A DNA stretch of 8,764 bases from Noviherbaspirillum sp. (GCA_028292785.1 JAQGLQ010000173.1:1-8764); one strand, 5' to 3'. Shown: positions 1 through 7,414, counted from the stretch's first letter. A program made the numbers and translations. The notes: generated by a model from the sequence alone, not told the origin.

Positions 1-537
1 TGCGAGGAAAGCCAGGCGCTGCAGGACCTGGTGCTGTATGGCCTGAAGCGGCATGACATCTTTTTTTCGGCGGCGCTGCCCAAGCATATCTCGCCGCCGC
101 TGTTCAATCGCTATGGCGGCGCGGCCAACAGTTTCGGCAATCATGTCGACAGCGCGGTGCGCTATCTGCGCAACGGCGCGCGGGTGCGCACCGATATCTC
201 GTGCACCCTGTTCCTGAGCGAACCGGATGAGTACGATGGCGGGGAACTGGTGGTCGAAGACATTCACGAGAACCGCATGGCCAAGTTCGCGGCCGGCGAC
301 ATGGTGCTCTATCCCGGCAACAGCGTGCATCGGGTCGAGCCGGTGACGCGCGGCGAGCGCCTCGCCGGCTTCTTCTGGATCGAAAGCATGATCCGCGGCG
401 CGGAGGAACGCACCCTGCTTTTCAACATGGACAGGCATCTCATCCGGCTGCGCGGCACGCTCGGCGAAACGGATGAGGCGGTAGTGGGCCTGACCAGCAC
501 TTACCACAATCTGCTGCGCATGTGGGCCGACACATGA
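1..537 (+). CDS. piuC: PKHD-type Fe(II)/2-oxoglutarate dioxygenase, PiuC/YbiX family (5' end outside window)
   Basis: The frame is open from base 1, so the true start lies upstream; 178 residues are visible. Family members are about 225 residues, so roughly 50 N-terminal residues are missing. Seen: the double-stranded beta-helix core with the iron-binding HVD triad (His codon 142-144, Asp 148-150), the distal His in [12 protein letters not shown] (codon 328-330) and the 2-oxoglutarate-binding Arg of RGERLAGF (358-360). The segments [35 protein letters not shown] and YHNLLRMW closely match what I recall of E. coli YbiX. Known: members are cytoplasmic iron/2OG hydroxylases, often beside TonB-dependent siderophore receptors (piuA/fiu) and iron-regulated. 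Inferred: an iron-uptake locus may lie just to the left of the window. The physiological substrate is not established. The stop codon overlaps the next gene's start. Family assignment is secure; participation in iron uptake is inferred. Confidence 0.93.
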   Translation, partial: CEESQALQDLVLYGLKRHDIFFSAALPKHISPPLFNRYGGAANSFGNHVDSAVRYLRNGARVRTDISCTLFLSEPDEYDGGELVVEDIHENRMAKFAAGDMVLYPGNSVHRVEPVTRGERLAGFFWIESMIRGAEERTLLFNMDRHLIRLRGTLGETDEAVVGLTSTYHNLLRMWADT

Positions 538-1655
538 GCGATATCCCGGCGGTCGAACCGGTCCCGGCCGGCATAGTCACGCTCGACGACCATCAGTTGC
601 ACGCGCGTGAGCGGCTGGACGATAACGCCTGGGCCTATTTCAGCGGCGGGGCGGCGGACGAGATCACGCTGCGTGCCAATCGTTGCGCATGGAACGGCAT
701 TCAGCTGTCACCGCGCATCCTGCGCAAGCTCACAGGCGGCCATACCCGCATGCAGCTGCTGGGGCGCACGATAGAACACCCGATATTCCTGGCGCCGGTC
801 GCCTTCCAGCGCATGGCGCACCGCGATGGCGAACTGGCGAGCGCCTACGCGGCGAGCATGCAGCACGCTGGAATGGTGCTGAGCACACAGGCCAGCGTGC
901 CGCTGGAAAACGTGGCGCAGGCTGTACGCCACGAACCGCTGCACGGGCCGCTCTGGTTCCAGCTGTATATTCAGCATGACCGCGGCTTCACCCGGGAACT
1001 GGTTCAGCGCGCCGAACAGGCAGGCTATGAAGCACTGGTCGTTACCGTCGATGCCGCGAGCAGCGGCGCCCGCGACAGGGAGCGCCGCGCCGGATTCAGG
1101 CTGCCGCCCGGTATCTCCGCCGTCAATCTCGCAGGCTTGCCGCCGCCGCCGACGCTGTATCTCGAGGCGCATCAAAGCCGCATGTTCGACGGCTTGCTGA
1201 CCAACGCACCGACCTGGGACGACATTGAATGGCTGCGCGGCGCGACCCGGCTGCCCCTGCTTCTGAAAGGCGTCATGCATGAAGACGATGCGCGCCTTGC
1301 GCTGGCAAGCGGCGTCGACGGCCTGATCGTCTCGAATCATGGCGGAAGAACCCTGGATACGGCGCCGGCCACGGCGGCCGTGCTGCCGCGCATCCGCGAT
1401 GCGGTCGGCGGCGCGGCGCCCATCCTTGTCGATGGCGGTATCCGGCGCGGCACCGATGTGCTCAAGGCGATTGCGCTGGGCGCGGCGGCCGTGCTGATCG
1501 GACGTCCTTATGTGTTCGGGCTGGCGAATGCGGGCGCGATGGGCGTGTCGCATGTCCTGCGCCTGCTGCGCGATGAGCTGGAAATCGCCATGGCGCTGTG
1601 CGGATGCGCCACCTTGCAGGAAGCGGCATCGAAAGACTCGATCATCTTCCGTTAA
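534..1655 (+). CDS. FMN-dependent alpha-hydroxy-acid oxidase/dehydrogenase (glycolate oxidase / L-lactate dehydrogenase family)
   Basis: A 373-residue TIM-barrel flavoenzyme expected to oxidise an L-2-hydroxy acid to the 2-oxo acid using FMN. All catalytic positions known from spinach glycolate oxidase are visible: Tyr35 (WAYFSGGA), Tyr145 (WFQLYIQ), Asp173 (VVTVDA), Lys245 (LLLKGV), and His269 and Arg272 in SNHGGRTLD. The phosphate-binding strands [13 protein letters not shown] and [10 protein letters not shown] follow. Length is normal for the soluble family and no inserted membrane-binding loop is seen. I chose ATG 534 because it forms an ATGA overlap with the piuC stop and gives a family-like N-terminus; GTG 522, four codons upstream, is the alternative. 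No clear ribosome binding site precedes it, so translational coupling to piuC is likely. The substrate (lactate, glycolate, mandelate or another) cannot be decided from the sequence. Family is very sure, specificity is not. Confidence 0.94.
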   Translation: MSDIPAVEPVPAGIVTLDDHQLHARERLDDNAWAYFSGGAADEITLRANRCAWNGIQLSPRILRKLTGGHTRMQLLGRTIEHPIFLAPVAFQRMAHRDGELASAYAASMQHAGMVLSTQASVPLENVAQAVRHEPLHGPLWFQLYIQHDRGFTRELVQRAEQAGYEALVVTVDAASSGARDRERRAGFRLPPGISAVNLAGLPPPPTLYLEAHQSRMFDGLLTNAPTWDDIEWLRGATRLPLLLKGVMHEDDARLALASGVDGLIVSNHGGRTLDTAPATAAVLPRIRDAVGGAAPILVDGGIRRGTDVLKAIALGAAAVLIGRPYVFGLANAGAMGVSHVLRLLRDELEIAMALCGCATLQEAASKDSIIFR

Positions 1656-1683
1656 ACGCGGGACGTGGCAGCTTGCCCGCCCC

Positions 1684-1884
1684 TCATCTTCCTCTCAGCA
1701 TCAGCCATGCGCCGCTCCGGTCGGCGCAAAGACCCTGTGAAGGCCCGCTTGCACAGCGGTAGTCGGCGAACAGATTGACAGCCGCCCACAGCACGATGCC
1801 CAGCATGAACAGCACCACCATCAGCTGGACGATGGTCAGACCCCGGCTAGCCTTGATCGGATTCTTTCGATGGATCTTGCGCAT
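1684..1884 (-). CDS. Small protein with type IV prepilin-like N-terminus (66 aa)
   Basis: The ORF begins 6 nt after the DUF808 stop codon on the same strand. Residues 1-15 are basic (MRKIHRKNPIKASRG) and are followed by LTIVQLMVVLFMLGIVLWAA, which resembles a class III signal: a prepilin peptidase would cut after Gly15, leaving a hydrophobic N-terminal helix. The usual mature Glu5 is Gln here (Gln20 of the precursor), a deviation. The predicted mature chain is only about 51 residues, far shorter than a normal pilin, with two cysteines (Cys44, Cys53) in a short polar tail. No pilus or type II secretion genes are nearby. It could be a pilin-like membrane microprotein, an ordinary single-pass membrane peptide, or a remnant of a longer pseudopilin. 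No strong ribosome binding site is visible; coupling to the upstream gene is plausible. The ORF is probably real; its function is unknown. Confidence 0.6.
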   Translation of the reverse strand: MRKIHRKNPIKASRGLTIVQLMVVLFMLGIVLWAAVNLFADYRCASGPSQGLCADRSGAWLMLRGR

Positions 1885-1890
1885 CGCGGC

Positions 1891-2841
1891 CTACCGGGTC
1901 CCGGATGTTTCCGCCCGTGGAGCGGACTTGCGAAAGATGCGCTTCACGATGGTAACGACAGCCAGCACGACCGCGCCCGCGATGATCCCCGCCACCGCGT
2001 TCAGCACGGTCGGCGTGACGGCTCCGAGCAGGCCGCTGACGGCGCCGGCGCGGTGGGCAAGGTCTTCGATGATCTCGTGCGCCATCGGGATGCCGTGCGT
2101 GAGGATGCCGCCGCCGACCATGAACATCGCGGCCGTGCCGGCGATCGACAAGGCCTTCATCATGTACGGCGCGGCGCGCAAGATGCCGTTGCCGAGGCTG
2201 CGCTGGAACTGCCCGGATTTCTTGCTCAGATACAGGCCGGCGTCGTCGAGTTTGACGATGCCCGCCACCAGGCCGTACACCCCCACCGTCATGATGAGCG
2301 CGATACCGACGAGGACCATGACCTGCGTGCTGAAAGGCGCTTCCGCGACGGTGCCCAGCGTGATCGCGATGATCTCGGCCGACAGTACGAAGTCCGTGCG
2401 TACCGCGCCCTTGATCTTTTCCTTCTCGAAGGCAAGCAGATCGACTTCGGGCCTGGTCAGCGCCGCGACATGGCGCTCGTGCTGCACCTCGTCTTCCCGC
2501 GCATTATGCAGCCACTTGTGCGCCAGCTTTTCGAAGCCTTCATAGCAGAGGAAGGCGCCGCCCAGCATGAGCAGCGGCGTCACCGCCCACGGCGCGAAGG
2601 CGCTGATAAGAAGCGCGGCGGGCACCAGGATCGCCTTGTTGATGAACGAACCTTTCGCCACCGCCCAGACCACCGGCAGTTCGCGGTCCGCGTTCAGGCC
2701 GGTCACCTGCTGGGCGTTGAGCGCCAGATCGTCGCCGAGGACGCCCGCGGTTTTCTTGGTCGCTACTTTGGTGAGGACCGACACATCGTCGAGGATGGTG
2801 GATATGTCATCGATAAGGGTGAGCAAACTGCTTCCGGCCAT
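1891..2841 (-). CDS. yedI: DUF808 (YedI-like) inner-membrane protein
   Basis: A 316-residue protein that I recognise from the conserved N-terminus [13 protein letters not shown] and the family block [18 protein letters not shown] (residues 29-46), followed by [13 protein letters not shown] and several hydrophobic segments, including [48 protein letters not shown], and two near the C-terminus. The chain ends in a basic cytoplasmic-like tail ([12 protein letters not shown]). Length matches the family (about 300 residues). E. coli YedI belongs here; the biochemical role of the family is unknown, so no reaction is proposed. The start at 2841 is supported by AAGGA eight bases upstream. The small prepilin-like ORF follows after 6 nt, suggesting a two-gene transcript. 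The gene is divergent from the small hypothetical gene at 3129. Family assignment is firm. Confidence 0.93.
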   Translation of the reverse strand: MAGSSLLTLIDDISTILDDVSVLTKVATKKTAGVLGDDLALNAQQVTGLNADRELPVVWAVAKGSFINKAILVPAALLISAFAPWAVTPLLMLGGAFLCYEGFEKLAHKWLHNAREDEVQHERHVAALTRPEVDLLAFEKEKIKGAVRTDFVLSAEIIAITLGTVAEAPFSTQVMVLVGIALIMTVGVYGLVAGIVKLDDAGLYLSKKSGQFQRSLGNGILRAAPYMMKALSIAGTAAMFMVGGGILTHGIPMAHEIIEDLAHRAGAVSGLLGAVTPTVLNAVAGIIAGAVVLAVVTIVKRIFRKSAPRAETSGTR

Positions 2842-3112
2842 GTCGGCATTCCTTGTTTCTGATTTAAAAATTCGAGGTGAACGTGGCGACGGAAACCAGA
2901 CATTCCCTGATGAAACATCCGGCGCTTTTCAGCGTGTATTGTTGGGCCGCGCCATCGGTAGTCTAGTTCCATCATCAAGTGTAGCAACGGAAGGTGACAC
3001 CGATATTGTTCTGCTTTAACTTTATCGCCGCAGTTCCGGAATTCAGCTGCTACATACGCCTGTCACGAAATTTCTTTAAGATGATAGGCAGACCGGATAG
3101 CCCTTCCAACCC
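2842..3112. other. Divergent intergenic region
   Basis: The space between the divergent DUF808 gene and the small gene at 3129 is more AT-rich than the flanking genes and should hold promoters for both. I found no convincing -35/-10 pair in either direction. An in-frame upstream extension of the 3129 gene back to 2994 is open, but its composition is not coding-like and the ribosome binding site lies downstream of it. No tRNA, small-RNA hallmark or repeat was recognised. Confidence 0.4.
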
Positions 3113-3120
3113 AAAAGGAG
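3113..3120 (+). promoter_or_regulatory. Ribosome binding site fixing the start of the 65-aa gene
   Basis: AAAAGGAG lies eight bases before ATG 3129. It is the strongest Shine-Dalgarno match near this frame and rejects the longer in-frame start at 2994. Confidence 0.8.
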
Positions 3121-3128
3121 AATCGACC

Positions 3129-3326
3129 ATGGCAACAATCCGCATGTCAACACTCGAGGTGCAGGTGGATAACACCGTTTATTCCTTCGATACGCCGCAT
3201 GATGCCGACGCCTTCGAAGCATGCGTCGCCACTGTTGATCTGTCCTATTGCGAGACCAGGATTCGCGCCACCGGCAAGCGGTCGCTGGAACAGGAGAACG
3301 GCATCCCGACCACCAGCCTTGAATAG
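3129..3326 (+). CDS. Small hypothetical protein (65 aa)
   Basis: I do not recognise this family. The start is well defined by AAAAGGAG with 8-nt spacing. The protein is soluble and mildly acidic, with no signal peptide or membrane segment. It begins with an alternating beta-like stretch (IRMSTLEVQVDNTVYSF), then an acidic, probably helical stretch (DTPHDADAFEACVATVD), then a short strand (ETRIRATG) and a polar tail. Two cysteines (residues 32 and 40, counting from ATG 3129) are eight apart, with no metal-binding pattern. It sits between a divergent DUF808 gene and a TauE-type permease 78 nt downstream on the same strand, so it might be cotranscribed with the permease, but no functional link is visible. 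Translation is likely; function unknown. Confidence 0.7.
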   Translation: MATIRMSTLEVQVDNTVYSFDTPHDADAFEACVATVDLSYCETRIRATGKRSLEQENGIPTTSLE

Positions 3327-3404
3327 AAAGGCCGCGCCGGCCATCCTGAACGTCCATGATTAATCCGGGCATAATTGCCGCTTTCCACGACTTTCAGGCG
3401 CCGG

Positions 3405-4160
3405 ATGATCACGGATCCGATTTTTTATTTGCTGGCCATACCGGCGGTATTTCTCACGGGCCTTTCGAAAGGCGGATTCGGCGGCGCGTTGGGCGGCACG
3501 GCGGTGCCGCTGATGGCGATTGCGATTTCTCCGACCCAGGCCGCCGCCATCATGTTGCCCATCCTGTGCGTGGCGGATCTTTTCGGCCTGCGTCTTTATT
3601 TCCGCAAATGGAACGCCGCCGTTCTGAAAGTCGCTATCCCCGGCGCCCTGACCGGGGTTGCGCTCGGGGCGCTTACCTTCGGCATGCTGAATGACGATGC
3701 GATCCGGCTTCTGATCGGCGCCATCGCGGTCGCCTTCGTTCTCATGAAGCTGTTGATGACCGCTCCCGTGCAGGCGGTGGTGCCTTCGGTGTTCAAGGGG
3801 GCGTTCCTGTCGGCGGCATCGGGCTATACCAGCTTCGTCGCGCACGCGGGCGGGCCGCCGATCATGATGTACCTGCTGCCGCAGCGCATGGATAAAACCA
3901 CCTATGTCGCCACGGTCAATATTTTTTTCCTGCTCACCAACGCGGTCAAGCTGGTGCCGTATGCCTGGCTCGGCCAGTTTTCAGTCGCGAACCTGCTCGC
4001 CAGCGCCGTGCTCGCGCCGCTGGTGGCGGTAGGGGTGATGGGCGGCTACTGGCTGCAGGAACGAGTCAGCCAGGACCTGTTCTACAAGGTCGCTCAGGCC
4101 GGACTATTGATCACCGGCCTGCAACTGATCTATGAGGGCGCGGGCAAGCTTTTTGTCTAA
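3405..4160 (+). CDS. TauE/SafE-family membrane permease (putative anion/sulfite exporter)
   Basis: A 251-residue integral inner-membrane protein. The two pseudo-repeat signatures of the TauE/SafE family are visible: GLSKGGFGGALGG at about residues 19-31 and AHAGGPPIMMYLLP at 146-159, followed by TYVATVNIFFLLTNAVKLVPY. Hydrophobicity suggests about eight membrane segments: around residues 5-20, 28-41, 46-62, 76-93, 99-118, 128-146, 168-185 and 193-214, plus a possible last one at 226-246. Known: members move small anions such as sulfite, sulfoacetate or other organic sulfur compounds; the substrate here cannot be read. ATG 3405 is chosen because MITDPIFYLLAIPAVFLTG is a family-like start; TTG 3375, ten codons earlier, adds a non-conserved basic extension. 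The ribosome binding site is weak for both. Its TAA overlaps the TAG of the convergent hydroxylase gene. Family secure, substrate unknown. Confidence 0.9.
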   Translation: MITDPIFYLLAIPAVFLTGLSKGGFGGALGGTAVPLMAIAISPTQAAAIMLPILCVADLFGLRLYFRKWNAAVLKVAIPGALTGVALGALTFGMLNDDAIRLLIGAIAVAFVLMKLLMTAPVQAVVPSVFKGAFLSAASGYTSFVAHAGGPPIMMYLLPQRMDKTTYVATVNIFFLLTNAVKLVPYAWLGQFSVANLLASAVLAPLVAVGVMGGYWLQERVSQDLFYKVAQAGLLITGLQLIYEGAGKLFV

Positions 4161-5347
4161 GGTCGCGACGTCACGTCATGCCCGTAAATCCATTCCACGC
4201 CATAGGTATGCTTCGACGGCCGGAAGAATTTGCTGATCGCATAGCCGATGTCGCGGCACATGCCGACCAGCGGCGACTGCGTCTGATTCACCCGCGCCCG
4301 CGCGCGTGAAGCGAGCTGCACCTGCGCCGTACGCGGCCGCCGTTCCGCTTCGTAAGCCTTCAATGCCTGTTCGATATTGTCCGGCTGCCGCGCGAGCGCG
4401 GTCGCCAGCGCATAGCCGTCCTCCACCGCCATGCATGCGCCTTGCGCGAGATAGGGCAGCATCGGATGCGCGGAGTCGCCGAGCAGGGTAATGCGCCCCC
4501 TGGTCCATTGCGGCAGCGGATCGCGATCGAACAGCGCCCACTTGTAGAGGCGGTTGGTGTTCTCCACCAGCTGGTTGATGCTTGGATGCCAGTTGGCGTA
4601 GGTTTGCAGAACCTCTTCCTTGTCGCCCTCGATCTTCCAGGATTCCTGGCGCCAGTCCTGCTCGAAGAACGCGGCCCAGTTAATGATTTCGCCGCCGCGC
4701 ACGTAATAGGTCACGATCGTCGAGCGCGGGCCGAACCAGGCCGTCATGTCGGGCGAGACGAGATCCTTCGGCACCGAGTCTGCCGGCACCAGGCCGCGCC
4801 AGACCACCACCCCGGTGAAGCGCGGCGGCTGCGCGCCGAACAGCGATTCGCGGATCACCGAATGGATGCCGTCGGCGCCGATGACGACATCGCTTTCGAC
4901 CTGCGTTCCATCGGCGAATTCGAGAACGGCGGTGTCGCCCACGGTGCGCACGCCGGTGCATTTGGCGTTGAGCCTGACGCGCTCCATCGGCATCGCTTCG
5001 ACCAGCGCGGCATGCAGGTCGCCGCGATGGAAGGTGTAATAGCCGGCGCCGAACTGCTGGTGGTACACGCCTTTCATGCGCGTGGTGGCGGTGGCATTCC
5101 CGGTCTTCCAGTTGCGCACCACATGCGCCTCCGGTTCGAATGCGGTGCGCAGCACCTGCTTTTCGAGCCCGAGGCTCATCAGGACTTTCATGGCGTTCGG
5201 CGCAAGCTGGATGCCGGCGCCGATCTCGGCGAGTTCCTTGGCCTGTTCGAATACGGTGACGTCAAACCCTTTCTGCAGCAGAGCCAGCGCGGCCGTGAGC
5301 CCGCCGATGCCGCCGCCGACGATCGAGATACGTGGTGCGTGTTTCAT
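4157..5347 (-). CDS. FAD-dependent aromatic monooxygenase (class A; salicylate / 3-hydroxybenzoate 6-hydroxylase-like)
   Basis: A 396-residue single-component flavoprotein hydroxylase, expected to use FAD, NAD(P)H and O2 to hydroxylate an aromatic acid in the cytoplasm. Seen: the N-terminal Rossmann motif GGGIGG (residues 11-16) with Glu34 at the end of the second strand; HRGDLHAAL near 107-115; the DG motif IGADGIHS with Asp159-Gly160; and the GD motif LLGDSAHPMLPYLAQGA with Gly290-Asp291. The C-terminal YGVEWIYGHD resembles the tail of 3-hydroxybenzoate 6-hydroxylases. Related enzymes include salicylate 1-hydroxylase and 6-hydroxynicotinate 3-monooxygenase, and I cannot choose among these. 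Start 5347 has AAAAGG about nine bases upstream. It is the last gene of the bug2-bug1-hydroxylase operon, 40 nt after bug1. Its stop overlaps that of the convergent permease gene. Family sure, substrate unknown. Confidence 0.92.
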   Translation of the reverse strand: MKHAPRISIVGGGIGGLTAALALLQKGFDVTVFEQAKELAEIGAGIQLAPNAMKVLMSLGLEKQVLRTAFEPEAHVVRNWKTGNATATTRMKGVYHQQFGAGYYTFHRGDLHAALVEAMPMERVRLNAKCTGVRTVGDTAVLEFADGTQVESDVVIGADGIHSVIRESLFGAQPPRFTGVVVWRGLVPADSVPKDLVSPDMTAWFGPRSTIVTYYVRGGEIINWAAFFEQDWRQESWKIEGDKEEVLQTYANWHPSINQLVENTNRLYKWALFDRDPLPQWTRGRITLLGDSAHPMLPYLAQGACMAVEDGYALATALARQPDNIEQALKAYEAERRPRTAQVQLASRARARVNQTQSPLVGMCRDIGYAISKFFRPSKHTYGVEWIYGHDVTSRP

Positions 5348-5387
5348 GTGAATAGCCTTTTCGAATCAGAATAATTGCCGCCGCACG

Positions 5388-6365
5388 TCACTGCGGCTCG
5401 ACATTGGACTGCCGCAGCAGGGTGGTCCATTTCACGGTTTCCTTCTTGATCATTTCGGCGAATGCCTCCGGCGTATTGCTGGCCGGCTCGACGCCGGTGG
5501 TCACAAATCGCTCGCGGAATGCCGGCTCCTTGACGATGCCCGCGATCTCCTTCGACAGCCGGTCGACGATGGGCCGCGGCGTCCCCGCGGGCGTCACGAT
5601 GCCGAACCAGATCACGATGTCGTAGCCCGGCACGCCGGCCTCGGCCATGGTCGGCACATCCGGCACCGAGCTGATGCGCTGCGGGCTGCTGACCGCCAGC
5701 AGCCGCAGCTTGCCGGTGGCGGCGTGCGGCAGGAAAGCGCCGCCATCGAAAATCATGTCGACGCGGCCCTGCATCAGATCCGGCAGCGCCGTGGTGGTGC
5801 CTTTGAACGGCACGTGCAGCAGGTCGATGCCGGCCGTGGTCTTGAACAGCTCCATGCCCAGGTGCAGCGACGAGCCATGCCCCAGCGAAGCGAAGCTGAG
5901 CTTGCCGGGATTAGCCTTGGCCAGCGCGATCAGGTCCTTGACCGATTTGACCGGCAGCTCGGGACTGACCATCAGATAGAGCGGTGTATAGAACGCCATC
6001 GAGACCGGCGCGAAATCGCGTACCGGATCGTAGGGAAGCTTCTTGAACGCGCCGACATTGATCGCCAGGCTCGATACGCTGGCGAGCAGGATGGTGTATC
6101 CGTCCGGAGCGGCCTTGGCCGCCGCCTGCGTGCCGACGATCAGGCTGCCGCCGGGCTTGTTTTCGATGATCACCGGCTGGCCGAGCCGGTCCGACAGCCG
6201 CTGCCCAAGCGCGCGCGAATAATTATCGGCTATGCCGCCGGGCGGATAGGGCACGATGAAATTGATCGGCTTGCTCGGATAGGCGTCGGCCGCGTGTGCG
6301 GCGAGGCCGGACAAGCCGAGCAACAGCGCGCTCGCGGCGCGAGCGATGCACTTGGTCCAATTCAT
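5388..6365 (-). CDS. Bug-family tripartite tricarboxylate transporter substrate-binding protein (bug1)
   Basis: A 325-residue periplasmic solute-binding protein. The N-terminus is a classical Sec signal peptide (basic MNWTKCIAR, hydrophobic ALLLGLSGLA, cleavage near AHA-AD, residues 25-26). The mature part shows the Bug signatures: YPSKPI, VPYPPGGIADNYSR, LGQPVIIENKPGG, APDGYTILL, HVPFKG near the middle, then SVPDVPTMAEAGVPGYD and WFGIVTPAGTP. The Asp three residues after PPGG, usual in ligand-binding loop 1, is present. Known: these proteins capture carboxylates (citrate, malate, aromatic or amino acids), sometimes with a TctAB membrane pair; no such pair is in the window. The start has GAGGAG six bases upstream. 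It follows bug2 after 15 nt and precedes the hydroxylase by 40 nt, so it is cotranscribed and plausibly binds that enzyme's substrate or a precursor. It differs enough from bug2 to suggest a different ligand. Confidence 0.95.
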   Translation of the reverse strand: MNWTKCIARAASALLLGLSGLAAHAADAYPSKPINFIVPYPPGGIADNYSRALGQRLSDRLGQPVIIENKPGGSLIVGTQAAAKAAPDGYTILLASVSSLAINVGAFKKLPYDPVRDFAPVSMAFYTPLYLMVSPELPVKSVKDLIALAKANPGKLSFASLGHGSSLHLGMELFKTTAGIDLLHVPFKGTTTALPDLMQGRVDMIFDGGAFLPHAATGKLRLLAVSSPQRISSVPDVPTMAEAGVPGYDIVIWFGIVTPAGTPRPIVDRLSKEIAGIVKEPAFRERFVTTGVEPASNTPEAFAEMIKKETVKWTTLLRQSNVEPQ

Positions 6366-6371
6366 TTTCGT

Positions 6372-6377
6372 CTCCTC
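6372..6377 (-). promoter_or_regulatory. Ribosome binding site of bug1
   Basis: On the minus strand GAGGAG precedes the bug1 ATG by six bases, inside the 15-nt bug2-bug1 spacer. It supports the chosen start and independent, strong initiation within the operon. Confidence 0.75.
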
Positions 6378-6380
6378 GTT

Positions 6381-7373
6381 TCAGTCAAGGCGGATGCCGA
6401 TCTGTTTCACCAGCTTGCCGAATTTTTCATAATCGGAATGGATGCGGGCGGTTAATTCTTCCGGCGTCATCGTGTAGGGCACGAATTCCCCCGCGGTCTG
6501 GAAGCGCTTGCGCACGTCCGGCGCCTCCAGCACCTGCGCGATGCCGGCGCGCAGTTTCGTCAGCACGGGCTCGGGCAGCCCGGCCGGAGCGAACAGGCCG
6601 AACCAGCTCGACATCTGAAAGCCCGGATAGAATTCCGCGACTGTCGGCACGTCGGGCAGGGAGGGCAGTCGGGTGCTGCCCGTGACCGCGATCGCGCGCA
6701 ACCTTCCGGCGCGCACGAAGGACGCGGTCACCGAACTGCTGACCGCCGCCGCCACCTCGCCCGCGATGGTTGCCGTCACGGCGGGCGCGCCGCCCTTGTA
6801 AGGTACGTGCATCAGGTTGATGCCGGCGCGCTGTTTCAGCAGCTCCATCGAAAGGTGATGCAGGCTGCCGTTGCCGCCGGACGCATAGGCAAGCGGCGGA
6901 TTCGCGGCCTTCGCGTAGTCGATGAATTCCTGGAAGTTCTTGACCGGCAGCGTGGTGGGCACCACCAGAAGGAAAGAGCTGGAAGCGGCGACCATGGCGA
7001 CCGGCGTGAAATCCTTCAGCGTGTTGAGCGGCGACTTGGCATACAAATGCGGATTGACCGTCATCAGGCTGTCGTACCCGAGCACCAGGGTGTATCCGTC
7101 GGGCGCGGCATTCGCAACCGACTCCATGGCGATGTTGCCGTTCGCGCCGGGCCGGTTTTCGATGACGACGGGTTGGCCGAGCAGGGGAGCCAGCTTTTCG
7201 CCTATCGTCCGCGCCAGCACATCGGGCGCGCCGCCCGGTGGGATCGGAACGATCAGTCTGATCGGCTTGGAAGGATATTGCTGGGCCCGGGCCTCGATCG
7301 GCGCCGACAGCGTGAGCACCGCCATTGCGATTGCAACCAGGGCGACGTGAATATGCGCGCTTACCATTTGCAT
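6381..7373 (-). CDS. Bug-family tripartite tricarboxylate transporter substrate-binding protein (bug2)
   Basis: A 330-residue periplasmic binding protein, first gene of the operon. A Sec signal peptide spans about residues 1-30 (hydrophobic HVALVAIAMAVLTLSA, cleavage near ARA-QQ). Mature family signatures are YPSKPIRLIVPIPPGGAPDVLAR (with the loop-1 Asp), LGQPVVIENRPGANG, APDGYTLVLG, LMHVPYKGGAPAV, SLPDVPTVAEFYPGF and WFGLFAPAGLP. It is the more canonical of the two Bug proteins. Start 7373 has AAGGAA eight bases upstream; a second Met at codon 3 is an alternative. Known: such proteins deliver organic acids to a TctAB permease or act as sensors that talk to regulatory systems. Inferred: uptake or sensing of the aromatic acid handled by the downstream hydroxylase. 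It is preceded by an AT-rich stretch of inverted repeats and a likely promoter, so expression is probably inducer-controlled. Confidence 0.95.
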   Translation of the reverse strand: MQMVSAHIHVALVAIAMAVLTLSAPIEARAQQYPSKPIRLIVPIPPGGAPDVLARTIGEKLAPLLGQPVVIENRPGANGNIAMESVANAAPDGYTLVLGYDSLMTVNPHLYAKSPLNTLKDFTPVAMVAASSSFLLVVPTTLPVKNFQEFIDYAKAANPPLAYASGGNGSLHHLSMELLKQRAGINLMHVPYKGGAPAVTATIAGEVAAAVSSSVTASFVRAGRLRAIAVTGSTRLPSLPDVPTVAEFYPGFQMSSWFGLFAPAGLPEPVLTKLRAGIAQVLEAPDVRKRFQTAGEFVPYTMTPEELTARIHSDYEKFGKLVKQIGIRLD

Positions 7374-7395
7374 CTCATCGGTTCCTTATGACTAA

Positions 7396-7410
7396 GAAGT
7401 TAAGGACTTC
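7396..7410. repeat. Inverted repeat in the bug2 leader
   Basis: GAAGT-TAAGG-ACTTC is a perfect 5-bp inverted repeat with a 5-nt spacer, just upstream of the bug2 ribosome binding site. It could be a small leader hairpin or part of an operator. Because the arms are short it may be chance. Confidence 0.4.
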
Positions 7411-7414
7411 AATT

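Noticed and set aside
522..533. GTG 522 as start of the hydroxy-acid oxidase
   Set aside because: It would add only four residues; ATG 534 gives the typical ATGA overlap with piuC.
708..1553. Long minus-strand open frame antisense to the hydroxy-acid oxidase
   Set aside because: It lies wholly opposite a gene with complete catalytic motifs; its Arg/Ala/Gln/His-rich translation is typical of a GC-rich shadow frame.
1658..1680. GCGGG/CCCGC hairpin between the convergent genes as a terminator
   Set aside because: Only five base pairs with a 13-nt loop and no T-run; too weak to call.
1775..2862. Two long plus-strand open frames across the DUF808 gene
   Set aside because: Both are shadows of the recognised DUF808 protein and show biased, low-complexity composition without family motifs.
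2994..3128. Longer start for the small hypothetical protein
   Set aside because: The extension lies upstream of a strong, well-spaced ribosome binding site at 3113-3120 and is not coding-like in composition.
3330..3342. GGCCG-CGC-CGGCC hairpin after the 65-aa gene as a terminator
   Set aside because: The stem is perfect but only five base pairs, with no T-run after it, and such GC palindromes are frequent in GC-rich DNA.
4442..5374. 310-codon plus-strand frame antisense to the flavin hydroxylase
   Set aside because: The minus strand carries all FAD motifs; the plus frame is rich in His, Arg and Ala with no recognisable domain.
5724..7391. Plus-strand frames antisense to the Bug genes (5724-6455 and 6807-7391)
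   Set aside because: They are mirror frames of two clear periplasmic binding proteins, with no ribosome binding sites and no family motifs.
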